From Bacillus ndiopicus (GTDB lineage Bacteria; Bacillota; Bacilli; Bacillales_A; Planococcaceae): a stretch of DNA of 64,000 nucleotides. This document shows, in pieces, positions 42,096 through 51,401 of this stretch. Position 1 is the first letter of the stretch. Each line of letters starts with the position of its first letter. Below the pieces are notes generated by a model, which was not told where the DNA came from, ran no database searches, and saw only the letters and a program-made list of their open reading frames with translations. The translations under genes and the position numbers were made by a program. The stretch spans positions 124,001 through 188,000 of the forward strand of contig NZ_HG964403.1 of the NCBI RefSeq assembly GCF_000612805.1, written 5' to 3'.

Positions 42096-43082
42096 ATGTC
42101 AACAGTGAAGGCAGCCATCCTCGGCTTTGGAACCGTGGGGCAAGGGATTTATCATATATTAAAGGAAAGGAAACATGAACTTCAAGATAAGCTAGGTGTA
42201 GAACTCGAAGTTGCGAAAATATTAGTTACAGATGCGAGTAAAGAGCGTGTACCGGGTACATTGCATCTTATGACGGAGAGTATAGAGGACGTGCTAGCAG
42301 AGCCAGGACTACAGGTTGTTTTTGAAGCGATTGTCAATGAGGAGCCAGCATTTTCTTATTTGAAGCGTGCAGTAGAGCACAGATGCCATGTAATTACAGC
42401 AAATAAGGTAATGTTTGCACGACGAGGGCAGGAGCTTGAACAACTGGCTAAAGAGCATGGTGTAAATGTAGGCTATGAAGCATCTGTAGCTGGAGGCGTA
42501 CCTGTTATCAAAACATTAAAAAATGTGTTATTGGTAAATAATGCCCAGCGAATTCAAGGTATTTTAAATGGAACGACAAATTACATTTTAACGAAAATGC
42601 GTATTGAGAATGTACCTTTTGAGGATGCTTTAAGAGAGGCACAGCGATTGGGCTATGCAGAGGCAAATCCGTTCAACGATGTGTCTGGGCAAGACGCCTT
42701 TAAAAAATTAATGATTTTATCAAGCTTAGCATTTGGTGAGCAGCCTAATTGGTCGGAAGTAGAAGTAATTGGTATTGATGCGATTTCTCAAGCGGATGTA
42801 GAAAAAGCATATGTGGAAGGTTTACGTTTTCGTCATGTTGCAGAAATAGAGCGTTTAGCAGATGGGAAAATTGTTGGTAAAGTAGCGCCGCTATTAGTGA
42901 ATAAAGAGCATCCACTATATCCAATTGATGACGTTAATAATGCTGTAACTGTAGAGACGAATTATATTGGAACGATTACGCTTGTTGGGCCTGGTGCGGG
43001 AATGTACCCAACCGCAAGTGTTATGGTAGAAGATTACGCAGAGATAATGTTAAGAGGCACAGGGCAGGTTGTGTCAATTTAA
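42096..43082 (+). CDS. hom: Homoserine dehydrogenase, short form
   Basis: The 328-residue enzyme reduces aspartate semialdehyde to homoserine with NAD(P)H, feeding threonine and methionine. It has GFGTVGQGIYHIL (dinucleotide loop, about 10-22), ANKVMFARRG (lysine near the active site), EASVAGGVPVIKTLKN, ILNGTTNYILTKM and GYAEANPFNDVSGQDAFKKL. The usual Firmicute enzyme is about 430 residues with a C-terminal ACT domain; that domain is missing here, so feedback control by threonine through ACT is not expected. GGAGG precedes the ATG. The gene lies 1.2 kb after metY, in the same pathway but with its own unit. Confidence 0.9.
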   Translation: MSTVKAAILGFGTVGQGIYHILKERKHELQDKLGVELEVAKILVTDASKERVPGTLHLMTESIEDVLAEPGLQVVFEAIVNEEPAFSYLKRAVEHRCHVITANKVMFARRGQELEQLAKEHGVNVGYEASVAGGVPVIKTLKNVLLVNNAQRIQGILNGTTNYILTKMRIENVPFEDALREAQRLGYAEANPFNDVSGQDAFKKLMILSSLAFGEQPNWSEVEVIGIDAISQADVEKAYVEGLRFRHVAEIERLADGKIVGKVAPLLVNKEHPLYPIDDVNNAVTVETNYIGTITLVGPGAGMYPTASVMVEDYAEIMLRGTGQVVSI

Positions 43083-43084
43083 AT

Positions 43085-43136
43085 AAGTGCCAGGCACGGG
43101 AACAATTAAGAATTGTTTCAGTGCCTGGCACTTTTA
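43085..43136. terminator. Bidirectional terminator
   Basis: AAGTGCCAGGCAC and GTGCCTGGCACTT form a perfect 13-bp stem. An inner AACAATT-aag-AATTGTT hairpin is nested within. It separates hom from the convergent small HTH gene. Confidence 0.85.
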
Positions 43137-43364
43137 GTCTTCATCTTTTACATCAATATCCTCTGGGATTGGGGTGTTACGCCAAATATCGATTTCCTCT
43201 TTAATGCGTTCGATTTGTTCGTGATATGTATCAAATTGTCCACTATTTATTAAATATTGTTCTCCATCATGTACAGCTTTAATTCGACCATTATGAATAT
43301 AATATAAAATTTGTTCTTCCGGCATATTTAAATCTAATGCTGTTTGAGCCACAGTTTTATACAT
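43134..43364 (-). CDS. Excisionase-type helix-turn-helix DNA-binding protein, 76 residues
   Basis: The N-terminal half reads VAQTALDLNMPEEQILYYIH then NGRIKAVHDGEQYLINSGQF, the pattern of the MerR/excisionase HTH_17 domain: winged helix recognising DNA, then a short beta-turn. The C-terminal 30 residues are acidic and helical (EQIERIKEEIDIWRN). Small proteins of this type regulate nearby genes or act as chromosomal accessory factors; no phage or integrase genes are near. The target is unknown. The gene is monocistronic, divergent from the response regulator. Confidence 0.65.
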   Translation of the reverse strand: MYKTVAQTALDLNMPEEQILYYIHNGRIKAVHDGEQYLINSGQFDTYHEQIERIKEEIDIWRNTPIPEDIDVKDED

Positions 43365-43475
43365 TAACTACATTTCCTTTCCATTTCTTCAGAAATTCTT
43401 AAGATTTACGATAAACAATTATTCATTTTTATCCTTTATTATAACATTATAAGAGTTAGCAGTGAGGTGAACGAT

Positions 43476-44162
43476 ATGACGAAATTAACAGTATTGGTTG
43501 TTGACGATGATCAAGATATTCGAGATGGTATAGAGATTTATTTAAAAAATGATGGCTACAATGTTCTGAAGGCAGCGGATGGTGTGGAGGCATTAGAAAT
43601 GCTATCGCAGCATGATGTCCATTTAATTGTTTTAGATATAATGATGCCAAATATGGACGGAATTACGGCGACGTTTAAAATTCGTGCTGAACGTAATATT
43701 CCTATCATTATGTTAAGTGCTAAGGCAGAGGATACAGATAAAATTCACGGTCTATCTGTTGGAGCAGATGATTATATTACGAAGCCTTTTCACCCATTAG
43801 AGCTTATGGCACGTGTGAAGTCACAGTTGCGTCGCTATGTTGAGCTAGGGACATTTCAAAATAGTACAACGCAGATTGAAGGCTTGGAGCTTGACATAGC
43901 TGGTCGCCAAGTATTAAAAGATGGAGAGCCTGTAAAGTTGACACCAATCGAATACAAAATTACAGAGCTATTGTTGAAAAATGCAGGTCGTGTTTTTTCC
44001 ATTCATGAAATTTATGAAATCGTTTGGAATGAAGAGGCGTATAATGCTGAAAATATTGTCGCTGTACATATCCGAAAAATCCGCGAAAAAATTGAGACAG
44101 ATCCAAAAAATCCACGTTATTTAAAGGTAGTTTGGGGACTTGGCTACAAAATGGAAAAATAA
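43476..44162 (+). CDS. OmpR/VanR-family response regulator
   Basis: The 228-residue protein has a receiver domain (acidic pocket in VVDDDQDIR, phospho-acceptor Asp54 in LDIMMPNMDG, conserved Lys in YITKPFHPLELMARV) and a C-terminal winged helix. The latter carries LTPIEYKITELLLKNAGRVFS and VHIRKIREKIETDPKNPRYLKVVWGLGYK. The VanR-like branch fits best. It is paired with the histidine kinase at 44304, and a small membrane ORF begins within its last codons in another frame. The ATG at 43476 has GAGGTG 7 bases upstream and is preferred over the GTG at 43467. Confidence 0.92.
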   Translation: MTKLTVLVVDDDQDIRDGIEIYLKNDGYNVLKAADGVEALEMLSQHDVHLIVLDIMMPNMDGITATFKIRAERNIPIIMLSAKAEDTDKIHGLSVGADDYITKPFHPLELMARVKSQLRRYVELGTFQNSTTQIEGLELDIAGRQVLKDGEPVKLTPIEYKITELLLKNAGRVFSIHEIYEIVWNEEAYNAENIVAVHIRKIREKIETDPKNPRYLKVVWGLGYKMEK

Positions 44163-44292
44163 CATTGCGCTAATTTGTACTTTAATTAGTGCAGCTGCTA
44201 GTATTTTCGGTCTCGTTTATATCGGAATGTTTCTATGGGAGACAAGAGCGGATTTAATGGATACATTGCAACTATTACGAAAGCTTTTTTAG
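44140..44292 (+). CDS. Possible 50-residue single-helix membrane protein between regulator and kinase
   Basis: This frame starts at TTG 44140, inside the end of the response regulator gene (different frame), and ends at TAG 44290-44292 just before the AGGAGG site of the kinase. The peptide has a basic start (ATKWKNN), one hydrophobic helix (IALICTLISAAASIFGLVYI, then GMFLW) and a short amphipathic tail ETRADLMDTLQLLRKLF. The ribosome binding region is AAAGGTAG with GGGG closer to the start, which is only fair. A one-pass protein between a regulator and a sensor kinase could act as a sensor accessory. No family is recognised. Confidence 0.45.
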   Translation: MATKWKNNIALICTLISAAASIFGLVYIGMFLWETRADLMDTLQLLRKLF

Positions 44293-44303
44293 GAGGATTT
44301 TAA

Positions 44304-46535
44304 ATGAAAAAGGGAAGAGGCGTCCTCACATTACTATTGATTTTTTGGACGGTATTCGCGTTATTTTCTTTTTGGGGGAATGCGAATAGGATTATCGGTA
44401 AGTCCTTTATTAGTTCAGATGAATTTCAAATGGAGCTAAGACAATATTACGGATGGCTGTATGAATATGTTTTAGTACCGTTTGATGCAGAGAAAGCGAA
44501 GGAACAAATAAAAATTACGAAGGATGAAATTCATTATTATCGTAATTATTACGGAACAGTGGAGGAACAGATAGAAAATATCGTTCTACAATATAACGAA
44601 CGTTTGCAAGATGAAGGAATTTCTGAAGAGGTAAAAGAAGTAGCGAAGCAAGAGCGTGATCGCAAAATTGAGGAAATTAAGAAAAACTTTGCAGATGATG
44701 CGCATGTAGAAGCAAAAATCCGTGTATTAAAGGAACGGATTATTGATAACTATGCTGCTGAAAAGGAGAGATATCGAAGGGAGTTTATGGCATCAAATAG
44801 CTATAAGATGTTTAGCTATGATTTAGTGAATGTTGATACGGGGCAACGTTTTTTCAACAATAATACAGTTGCACCAAATATTTTCGAGCAGCAATTTTTA
44901 GCGGAAAATAGCGAATATTTTTCACCACTGGATGTGTATCCCAATGAATCGACTTCTATTCAAGAAATTCACATGAATGGAGGCGTTGAAGAAGAATATG
45001 CTTTAGTAGATCAGACGATTCCGCTAACGGTGGAGCAGCCAAAATTTACAGGCACTATTACATTGCCAAAAACAGCTTTAAAAGATTCGGAGCTAAAAAG
45101 AAATTATGAGGGCTTTGAAATCTTTAAAATTCTCTCTTATATCGTTTGGGTTACAGGAATTTTAACATTATTAGTATTGTTATTTTTAGTACGACCTAAG
45201 AAAGTTGAAATTGAAACACTTCTACCAAAAATGAAGCCGCTATTTAACAAATTGCCAATTGATGTGGGAATTGCTATTGTGTTGTTCGGCATCATGGTAC
45301 TTATTAATTTAGTCGAAGAGCTGGCTAACACTATTTTTAGTATTTCTTATTATGGAACTGAGCAATACAATATTACAAACACAATAGAATTAATTATAAT
45401 ATTTGCTTTCGCTGTTGCCTTATTTATTGCCATTGTTATTAGTTCAATTTGGTTACTTGGTGATGCGCGAGATATGGAACGATGGAAGAAATCTATTTCT
45501 CTTCGAATTTGGCAAGCGGGTCAGGACGCCTTTTTAAATCGTTCGATTGGCATGCAAACATTTGCAATGCTTATCGTATTTTTCCTTGCAGGGGTAGGAT
45601 TTACTGGCGCTTTGATTGACGGGAAGCTATTTATTATCTACGTACCATTATTCTTATTCATATTTATACCGACACTATATGTATTTCTTCTTCGTATGGG
45701 CTACCTCAGTCGTGTAATAAAGCAAACAGAGGATATGGCGGAAGGACGTTTATCAAGTGATATTGTGGTGAAGGGCAAATCACCTATTGCGACACATGCT
45801 AAAAATTTAAATAAATTAAGAGATGGCGTCAGAACGTCTATGACGGAGCAAGCGAAAAGTGAGCGTTTAAAAACGGAATTAATTACGAATGTTAGCCATG
45901 ATTTACGTACACCGTTAACATCCATTATTACGTATACTGATTTATTGAAAAAGCCAGATTTATCAGAGGAAGAGCGTAGCAAATATATAGATATACTTGA
46001 TAAAAAATCGGCACGTTTAAAAACATTGATTGAAGATTTATTTGATGTATCGAAAATGGCAAGTGGCAATGTCGAGCTATTAAAGCAACGAGTTGATTTA
46101 GCACAGCTATTACAACAGGCTGTTGGAGAGCATGAAGAAGCATTTACTACAGCAAACTTAGATATGCGCGTCAATATCGAAAGTCAGCCAATTTTTGCAT
46201 ACGTAGATGGGCAAAAATGGTGGCGTGTCATTGATAATTTAATTGTCAACGCACAAAAATATTCATTAGAAGGCACACGTGTTTATATTACATTGAAGCA
46301 GCAAGGGGCTGAAGCTGAGCTTGTAGTGAAAAATGTAGCGAAATATGAACTGATGGAAAATGCAGATGAGTTAACTGAGCGCTTCAAACGCGCAGATACA
46401 TCGCGTCACACAGAAGGCTCTGGCTTAGGGTTAGCAATCGCTCAATCGATTGTTGATTTACATGGTGCACGTATGAGAATTGAAGTGGATGGCGATTTAT
46501 TCAAAGTAACAGTTGCTGTGCAAGTAGCATATTAA
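44304..46535 (+). CDS. VanS-like sensor histidine kinase with large external domain
   Basis: The 743-residue protein has an N-terminal helix (about 7-26) and a charged, coiled-coil-rich extracellular domain to about residue 275. Four or five further helices follow (about 278-466), then a linker, a phospho-acceptor domain with His532 in ITNVSHDLRTPLTSIITY, and an ATPase domain with NLIVNAQKYS (N box) and HTEGSGLGLAIAQSIVDLHG (G box). It phosphorylates the response regulator at 43476. The unusually long membrane part suggests sensing at the envelope, but the signal is unknown. AGGAGG precedes the ATG. Confidence 0.9.
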   Translation: MKKGRGVLTLLLIFWTVFALFSFWGNANRIIGKSFISSDEFQMELRQYYGWLYEYVLVPFDAEKAKEQIKITKDEIHYYRNYYGTVEEQIENIVLQYNERLQDEGISEEVKEVAKQERDRKIEEIKKNFADDAHVEAKIRVLKERIIDNYAAEKERYRREFMASNSYKMFSYDLVNVDTGQRFFNNNTVAPNIFEQQFLAENSEYFSPLDVYPNESTSIQEIHMNGGVEEEYALVDQTIPLTVEQPKFTGTITLPKTALKDSELKRNYEGFEIFKILSYIVWVTGILTLLVLLFLVRPKKVEIETLLPKMKPLFNKLPIDVGIAIVLFGIMVLINLVEELANTIFSISYYGTEQYNITNTIELIIIFAFAVALFIAIVISSIWLLGDARDMERWKKSISLRIWQAGQDAFLNRSIGMQTFAMLIVFFLAGVGFTGALIDGKLFIIYVPLFLFIFIPTLYVFLLRMGYLSRVIKQTEDMAEGRLSSDIVVKGKSPIATHAKNLNKLRDGVRTSMTEQAKSERLKTELITNVSHDLRTPLTSIITYTDLLKKPDLSEEERSKYIDILDKKSARLKTLIEDLFDVSKMASGNVELLKQRVDLAQLLQQAVGEHEEAFTTANLDMRVNIESQPIFAYVDGQKWWRVIDNLIVNAQKYSLEGTRVYITLKQQGAEAELVVKNVAKYELMENADELTERFKRADTSRHTEGSGLGLAIAQSIVDLHGARMRIEVDGDLFKVTVAVQVAY

Positions 46536-46541
46536 AATATG

Positions 46542-46592
46542 AGGCTGTTGGAAATGTAGGTCTGCATCTACATTTGCCAACAGCCTTTTCGT
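46542..46592 (+). terminator. Terminator of the two-component operon
   Basis: AGGCTGTTGG-AAATGTAG and CTACATTT-GCCAACAGCCT form an 18-bp stem with one bulged base, followed by TTTTCGTTTTTTT. Confidence 0.9.
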
Positions 46593-46724
46593 TTTTTTGA
46601 TTAACATGTGTTTTTTCAAAGTATTAAAATAAGAATTTTTCAATTTCTGAGACTTATATTTTTCTACGCTGAACAAAGTAATGTTATACTTTTGCATGAC
46701 AAAAGAACAGGAGGATACTGTACA

Positions 46725-47789
46725 TTGCAGTTTTTAATTGGTACATTAGTAGTTGTTATTTATAGTGGGCTGACATTTTACATAGGTTGGAATTTGAATT
46801 TATGGTTAACATCTATAAGCATACATATACCAAATCTTATTTTTTGGTCCCTCCTTTACGTGGCAGCATTTGGCTTTGTGTTAGGTAGAATTCATGAATT
46901 CTTACGTCCGTTATCAATTTTAGGGAATTATTGGATGTTTATTTTTGAGTACGGGCTAATTTTATGTATTATTGCAAATATCATTACATTTATTACCCCT
47001 TTAACAGTGCGTACTACAGGTAGCGTAGGGGTGATTGTTTTCATAGCGCTCTTTATTTATGGGACGTATAACGCCTATTCTCCTGTTGTGAGGGAAACGA
47101 CGCTTAAATTAAATGTGGATGAGCCGATGACATTTGTTGTAGCTTCAGATTTTCATTTAGGCGCGTTATCAAATAAAGCCCATTTACAAAGATTTGTGAC
47201 ATTATCGAATGAACAAAATCCAGATGTCGTGTTATTGGCAGGTGATTTAGTGGACGATAAGCCCGATTTGTTTATCAAGAAGGGGATGGGTGAAGTGATG
47301 GCACAGTTGAAAGCTACATATGGTGTATATGGGATACTTGGTAATCATGAGTATTATGGAAATGCCATTGCAGCAGTGGTTGATGAACTGGAAAAAGCGA
47401 ATGTAAAAATGCTATTAGATGAAACTATTTTAGTAGGAGAGCGTTTCTATTTAACGGGACAAGAAGATAAAACGAATAAAGCGAGAAAACAGATTGCCGA
47501 TTTAGCGCCGAAAGAGCTAGATAAGCCTTGGATTGTGATGAATCATACTCCAGATGATTTAAACTCACCTATGAAAGCCGGGGTAGATTTACATGTTTCG
47601 GGTCATACTCATTTAGGGCAGCTATGGCCAAATAACTTTATTACAGATAAAGTATTTGAATTAGATTATGGCTATAAAAATAAAGAAGGTATGCATGCAC
47701 TGGTTTCAAGTGGTTTCGGTTTTTGGGGTCCACCGATGCGCGTAGGTAGTCGCTCGGAGCTGTGGGTAATTCATGTTGAAAGTAATTAA
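46725..47789 (+). CDS. Membrane-anchored metallophosphoesterase (YkoQ/YkuE type)
   Basis: The 354-residue protein has four N-terminal helices (to about residue 125) and a calcineurin-like catalytic domain. All metal motifs are present: ASDFHLGA (D-x-H), LLAGDLVDD (G-D), LGNHEYYG (N-H-E), MNHTPDDL and VSGHTHLGQ (G-H-x-H). It probably acts on a phospho-lipid or nucleotide at the membrane; its substrate is unknown. The start is TTG at 46725 with AGGAGG 10 bases upstream. The frame is open back to 46608 but has no binding site there. It lies 23 bases from uppP and probably shares its transcript. Confidence 0.85.
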   Translation: MQFLIGTLVVVIYSGLTFYIGWNLNLWLTSISIHIPNLIFWSLLYVAAFGFVLGRIHEFLRPLSILGNYWMFIFEYGLILCIIANIITFITPLTVRTTGSVGVIVFIALFIYGTYNAYSPVVRETTLKLNVDEPMTFVVASDFHLGALSNKAHLQRFVTLSNEQNPDVVLLAGDLVDDKPDLFIKKGMGEVMAQLKATYGVYGILGNHEYYGNAIAAVVDELEKANVKMLLDETILVGERFYLTGQEDKTNKARKQIADLAPKELDKPWIVMNHTPDDLNSPMKAGVDLHVSGHTHLGQLWPNNFITDKVFELDYGYKNKEGMHALVSSGFGFWGPPMRVGSRSELWVIHVESN

Positions 47790-47812
47790 GGTAGAATTGG
47801 AGGAATTACGTA

Positions 47813-48640
47813 GTGGAATGGTTTGAATTATTAAAGGCACTGATTTTGGGCTTTGTAGAAGGGATGACTGAGTTTGCCCCTGTATCATCAACAGGTCATA
47901 TGATTATCGTTGATGATATGTGGTTGAAAACCCAAGAATTTTTAGGCTCTAGCTCCGCAAATACATTTAAAATTGTTATTCAGTTAGGTTCGATTTTAGC
48001 TGTAGTTGTAGTGATGTGGAAGCGAATGTTGAGTTTAATAGGTTTATATAAGATTGATGGAAAAGCAGTAACTCAACGCTTTAACTTAGGGCATGTTATT
48101 GTTGGTATTATTCCAGCAGGAGTTTTTGGTGTGTTGCTGGAAGATATGATTGATACGCATTTATTTTCTATTAATACTGTTGTAATTGGCTTAATTATTG
48201 GAGCTTTCTTGATGATTATTGCTGATAAATTTGGACCAAAGAAGCCATCGATTACATCATTAGATCAAATTTCGTATGGTAAAGCGCTGAAAATTGGGCT
48301 TGTACAATGTATCTCATTATGGCCAGGCTTCTCACGCTCAGGTGCAACGATTTCAGGTGGGGTGCTTTTAGGCTTAGACCATAAAACAGCAGCAGACTTC
48401 ACGTTTATTATGGCTGTGCCGATTATGGCTGGTGCTAGCGGCTTATCTTTAATTAAGCATTGGGATGATATTAACCCAGATCATTTTATGTTTTATGCGA
48501 TTGGTTTTGTTAGTGCCTTTGTGTTTGCATTAATATCAATTAAATTCTTCCTGAAATTAATTTCACGTGTTAAACTAACACCGTTCGCGATTTATCGTAT
48601 TGTGCTTGCGATCGTGTTACTTGTTGTATTATATATGTAA
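47813..48640 (+). CDS. uppP: Undecaprenyl-diphosphatase (BacA/UppP)
   Basis: The 275-residue integral membrane enzyme regenerates undecaprenyl phosphate for cell wall synthesis. The two catalytic boxes are clear: GFVEGMTEFAPVSSTGHMII (E-x3-E and P-V-S-S-T-G-H) and LWPGFSRSGATISGGVLLG (P-G-x-S-R-S-x-x-T). Overexpression of this family gives bacitracin resistance. The start is GTG, with GGAGG 9 bases upstream. Together with the metallophosphoesterase it forms a likely two-gene unit downstream of a two-component system related to cell-envelope sensors. Confidence 0.95.
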   Translation: MEWFELLKALILGFVEGMTEFAPVSSTGHMIIVDDMWLKTQEFLGSSSANTFKIVIQLGSILAVVVVMWKRMLSLIGLYKIDGKAVTQRFNLGHVIVGIIPAGVFGVLLEDMIDTHLFSINTVVIGLIIGAFLMIIADKFGPKKPSITSLDQISYGKALKIGLVQCISLWPGFSRSGATISGGVLLGLDHKTAADFTFIMAVPIMAGASGLSLIKHWDDINPDHFMFYAIGFVSAFVFALISIKFFLKLISRVKLTPFAIYRIVLAIVLLVVLYM

Positions 48641-48647
48641 AAATAAG

Positions 48648-48676
48648 AAAAGCCTTGCTGGCCAGCAAGGCTTTTT
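48648..48676. terminator. Bidirectional terminator
   Basis: AAAAGCCTTGCTGG and CCAGCAAGGCTTTT form a perfect 14-bp inverted repeat with almost no loop, between uppP and the convergent AIM24-family gene. Confidence 0.85.
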
Positions 48677-48678
48677 AC

Positions 48679-49476
48679 TTACTTGTTGAATAAATCGAAT
48701 AATCCACCGATGCCGCCTTCATCGCTTGATTTTCCGCCACCGCCTTTAGTAGCTGGGGCAGCTGCGAATACACGGCTTGCAAGTCGGCTAAATGGCAGTG
48801 ATTGCACCCATACTGTACCAGGTCCTTTTAACGTTGCTAAGAATAGTCCTTCTCCACCGAATAATGCTGTTTTCACGCCACTTACCATTTCGATATTGTA
48901 ATCGACATCTCTCGTCATAGCAACTAAACAACCTGTATCGATGCGTAATATTTCACCTGGACGTAAATCATGACGATGAATTGTTCCACCTGCATGAATA
49001 AATGCCATTCCGTCACCTTCAAGCTTTTGCATAATGAAACCTTCTCCACCGAAAAAGCCTGTTGCTAATTTACGCTGAAATTCAATGCCAACAGATACGC
49101 CTTTAGCTGCTGCTAAAAAAGCATCCTTTTGGCAAATAATTTTTCCATTCCATGCGCTTAAATCAATCGGAATAATTTTTCCGGGATACGGTGCAGCAAA
49201 ATAAACATGGCGCTTGCCAGATCCGGTATTAGTGAATGTTGTCATAAATAAGCTTTCACCTGTCAATAACCGCTTACCAGCCCCCATAAGCTTATCCATA
49301 AAGCCACCACTGCCTTTTGCAGAGCCATCACCAAATATCGTTTCCATACGAATATCATCTTCCATCATCATCAAGCTGCCAGCCTCAGCTACAACTGTTT
49401 CAGCTGGATCAAGCTCCACCTCTACAAATTGCATATCGTCTCCATAAAGCTTGTAATCAATTTCATGATTGTTCAT
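48679..49476 (-). CDS. AIM24/TIGR00266-family protein
   Basis: The 265-residue protein is glycine-rich and beta-rich and carries family marks. [22 protein letters not shown] is near the start, [13 protein letters not shown] and [11 protein letters not shown] lie in the middle, and [22 protein letters not shown] and [22 protein letters not shown] come later. It ends with a [14 protein letters not shown] linker and an FDLFNK tail. The family is widespread and related to mitochondrial Aim24; in bacteria its function is unknown. GGAGG lies 8 bases before the ATG. It is monocistronic. Confidence 0.88.
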   Translation of the reverse strand: MNNHEIDYKLYGDDMQFVEVELDPAETVVAEAGSLMMMEDDIRMETIFGDGSAKGSGGFMDKLMGAGKRLLTGESLFMTTFTNTGSGKRHVYFAAPYPGKIIPIDLSAWNGKIICQKDAFLAAAKGVSVGIEFQRKLATGFFGGEGFIMQKLEGDGMAFIHAGGTIHRHDLRPGEILRIDTGCLVAMTRDVDYNIEMVSGVKTALFGGEGLFLATLKGPGTVWVQSLPFSRLASRVFAAAPATKGGGGKSSDEGGIGGLFDLFNK

Positions 49477-49729
49477 TGTTTGTTCCTCCTATTAATTATA
49501 TCTCTACTGTCTATCGTCAAGTTTTTGAAAGCTGTTGTAACATGCGCTAAACTGACCTCTCTTCAAAATATAATTTTTACTATATGTACGTGTCGTAAAT
49601 AAAAGAAGTTTCGAAAATATTAAAATTATTTTTAAAATCAGAAAAAAGAGGGTTTAAAATAGAGAATGTCGAATAATTTGTAATGTAACACAAGAAATGA
49701 AGTTTTTGCGTACGGAAAGGAGAGACTAA

Positions 49730-51202
49730 ATGGAGCTGAAAAACTATATAGCTGGTGAATGGGTCGAAGGAGAGCTACAAACGATGCCAATTATTAATCC
49801 AGCAACAGGTGAGCATCTAGGTACAGTGCCACTCTCAACAAAAACGGAAATTGATGCAGCTGTTCAAGCAGCAAAAAAGGCACAGAAGGAGTGGGCATTG
49901 CTTCCCGCACCGAAACGTGCAGACTATTTATATGAAATTGGCTTTAAATTGAAAGAAAAAAAGGAATATTTAGCGCAGATTTTGACGAAGGAAATGGGCA
50001 AGGTAATTGAAGAGGCGCGTGGAGAGGTGCAAGAAGGCATCGATATGGCGCTTTATATGGCTGGAGAGGGACGCAGATTATTTGGCGAAACAGCGCCATC
50101 TGAACTAGCAAATAAATTTGCAATGAGTGTGAGAGCCCCGATAGGCGTTGTTGGATTAATTACACCATGGAATTTCCCAATTGCTATTGCAACATGGAAG
50201 TCGTTTCCTGCAATTGTGGCAGGCAATACATTTGTTTGGAAGCCTTCCAATGAAACACCGATGATGGCATATGAGCTTGCCAAAATTTTTGAAGAAGTAG
50301 GCCTGCCTAAAGGTGTAGCTAATGTTGTATTTGGTACAGGACCAACGATTGGTACAGCAATGATTGAGCATCCTGATGTGCGTGTCATTTCCTTTACAGG
50401 TTCAACTGCTACTGGTAGTAAGGTAGCGGAGCTTGGAGGCAAACATTTAAAGAAAATTTCACTGGAAATGGGCGGCAAAAATGCAGTTATCGTAATGGAT
50501 GATGCAGATGTGGATCTAGCGGTACAAGGAATTGTTTGGAGCGCCTTTGGAACAGCAGGACAGCGTTGTACAGCATGTAGTCGTATTATCGTGCATCGTG
50601 ATGTGAAGGAAGAGCTGGAGGAAAAGCTATTAAAAGAAATGCGAGCGATCACAATAGGTAATGGACTTGACCCAGATGTAAAAGTAGGTCCTGTTATTAA
50701 CCGCCAAGCGCTTGAAAAAATCAATCATTATGTACAGCTTGGTAAGCAAGAAGGAGCGACACTGTTAACAGGTGGTCACATATTAACTAAAGCACCGTAC
50801 GATAAAGGGTTTTATTTTGAGCCAACTGTTTTTACAAATGTTAGTCCAAATATGATTATCGCACAGGAAGAAATTTTTGGCCCTGTAGTTAGTATCATTG
50901 AGATTGACAGCTTAGAGCAGGCAATCGAAGTAAATAATGGCGTGCGCTTCGGATTATCGAGTTCTATTTTCTCACGTAATGTGAATACGATATTTAAAGC
51001 ACAGCAGCTTTTAGATACAGGTATTGTCTATGTAAATGCAGGGACAACGGGAGCTGAAATCCATTTACCATTCGGTGGAACAAAGGGTACGGGCAATGGC
51101 CATAGAGACTCGGGTCAAGCTGCACTTGATGTCTACACAGAATGGAAAAGCGTCTATGTAGATTACAGCGGTACTTTACAAAGAGCACAAATTGATACTT
51201 AA
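49730..51202 (+). CDS. Aldehyde dehydrogenase, probably 2-aminoadipate semialdehyde dehydrogenase
   Basis: The 490-residue NAD(P)-dependent enzyme has the standard marks: LITPWNFPIAIATWK (cofactor site), FTGSTATGSKVAELGGK, catalytic Glu in LEMGGKNAVIV (about 246), and catalytic Cys280 in AGQRCTACSR. The next gene encodes lysine 6-dehydrogenase, whose product (2-aminoadipate 6-semialdehyde or its cyclic form) needs an aldehyde dehydrogenase to give 2-aminoadipate. That step is the likely role, inferred from context. Related enzymes also act on succinate or ketoglutarate semialdehyde. AAAGGAGAG precedes the ATG. Confidence 0.85.
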   Translation: MELKNYIAGEWVEGELQTMPIINPATGEHLGTVPLSTKTEIDAAVQAAKKAQKEWALLPAPKRADYLYEIGFKLKEKKEYLAQILTKEMGKVIEEARGEVQEGIDMALYMAGEGRRLFGETAPSELANKFAMSVRAPIGVVGLITPWNFPIAIATWKSFPAIVAGNTFVWKPSNETPMMAYELAKIFEEVGLPKGVANVVFGTGPTIGTAMIEHPDVRVISFTGSTATGSKVAELGGKHLKKISLEMGGKNAVIVMDDADVDLAVQGIVWSAFGTAGQRCTACSRIIVHRDVKEELEEKLLKEMRAITIGNGLDPDVKVGPVINRQALEKINHYVQLGKQEGATLLTGGHILTKAPYDKGFYFEPTVFTNVSPNMIIAQEEIFGPVVSIIEIDSLEQAIEVNNGVRFGLSSSIFSRNVNTIFKAQQLLDTGIVYVNAGTTGAEIHLPFGGTKGTGNGHRDSGQAALDVYTEWKSVYVDYSGTLQRAQIDT

Positions 51203-51401
51203 TGTAGTGAAACGATTAGGTGTATATACTTTATCTTAAAATATCTTCTATTGATTGAGCTAAATCCTTCTAGCGTGAATGCTTAGAAGATTTTGATAGT
51301 AAATAAGAGCTTTTTACTTCAATATAAGTGCGTTCAGCTGTCAGAAAAAATACTTTTCCGACAGCCCCACATGACATACTAAATAAAAGGGGTTGGATTA
51401 C

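Noticed and set aside
45701..46174. 157-codon minus-strand ORF inside the histidine kinase gene
   Set aside because: Antisense shadow of the conserved kinase core; no start signals.
50053..50724. 223-codon minus-strand ORF inside the aldehyde dehydrogenase gene
   Set aside because: Antisense frame rich in Ser, Thr and Pro, with no binding site. The plus-strand enzyme is complete and well conserved.
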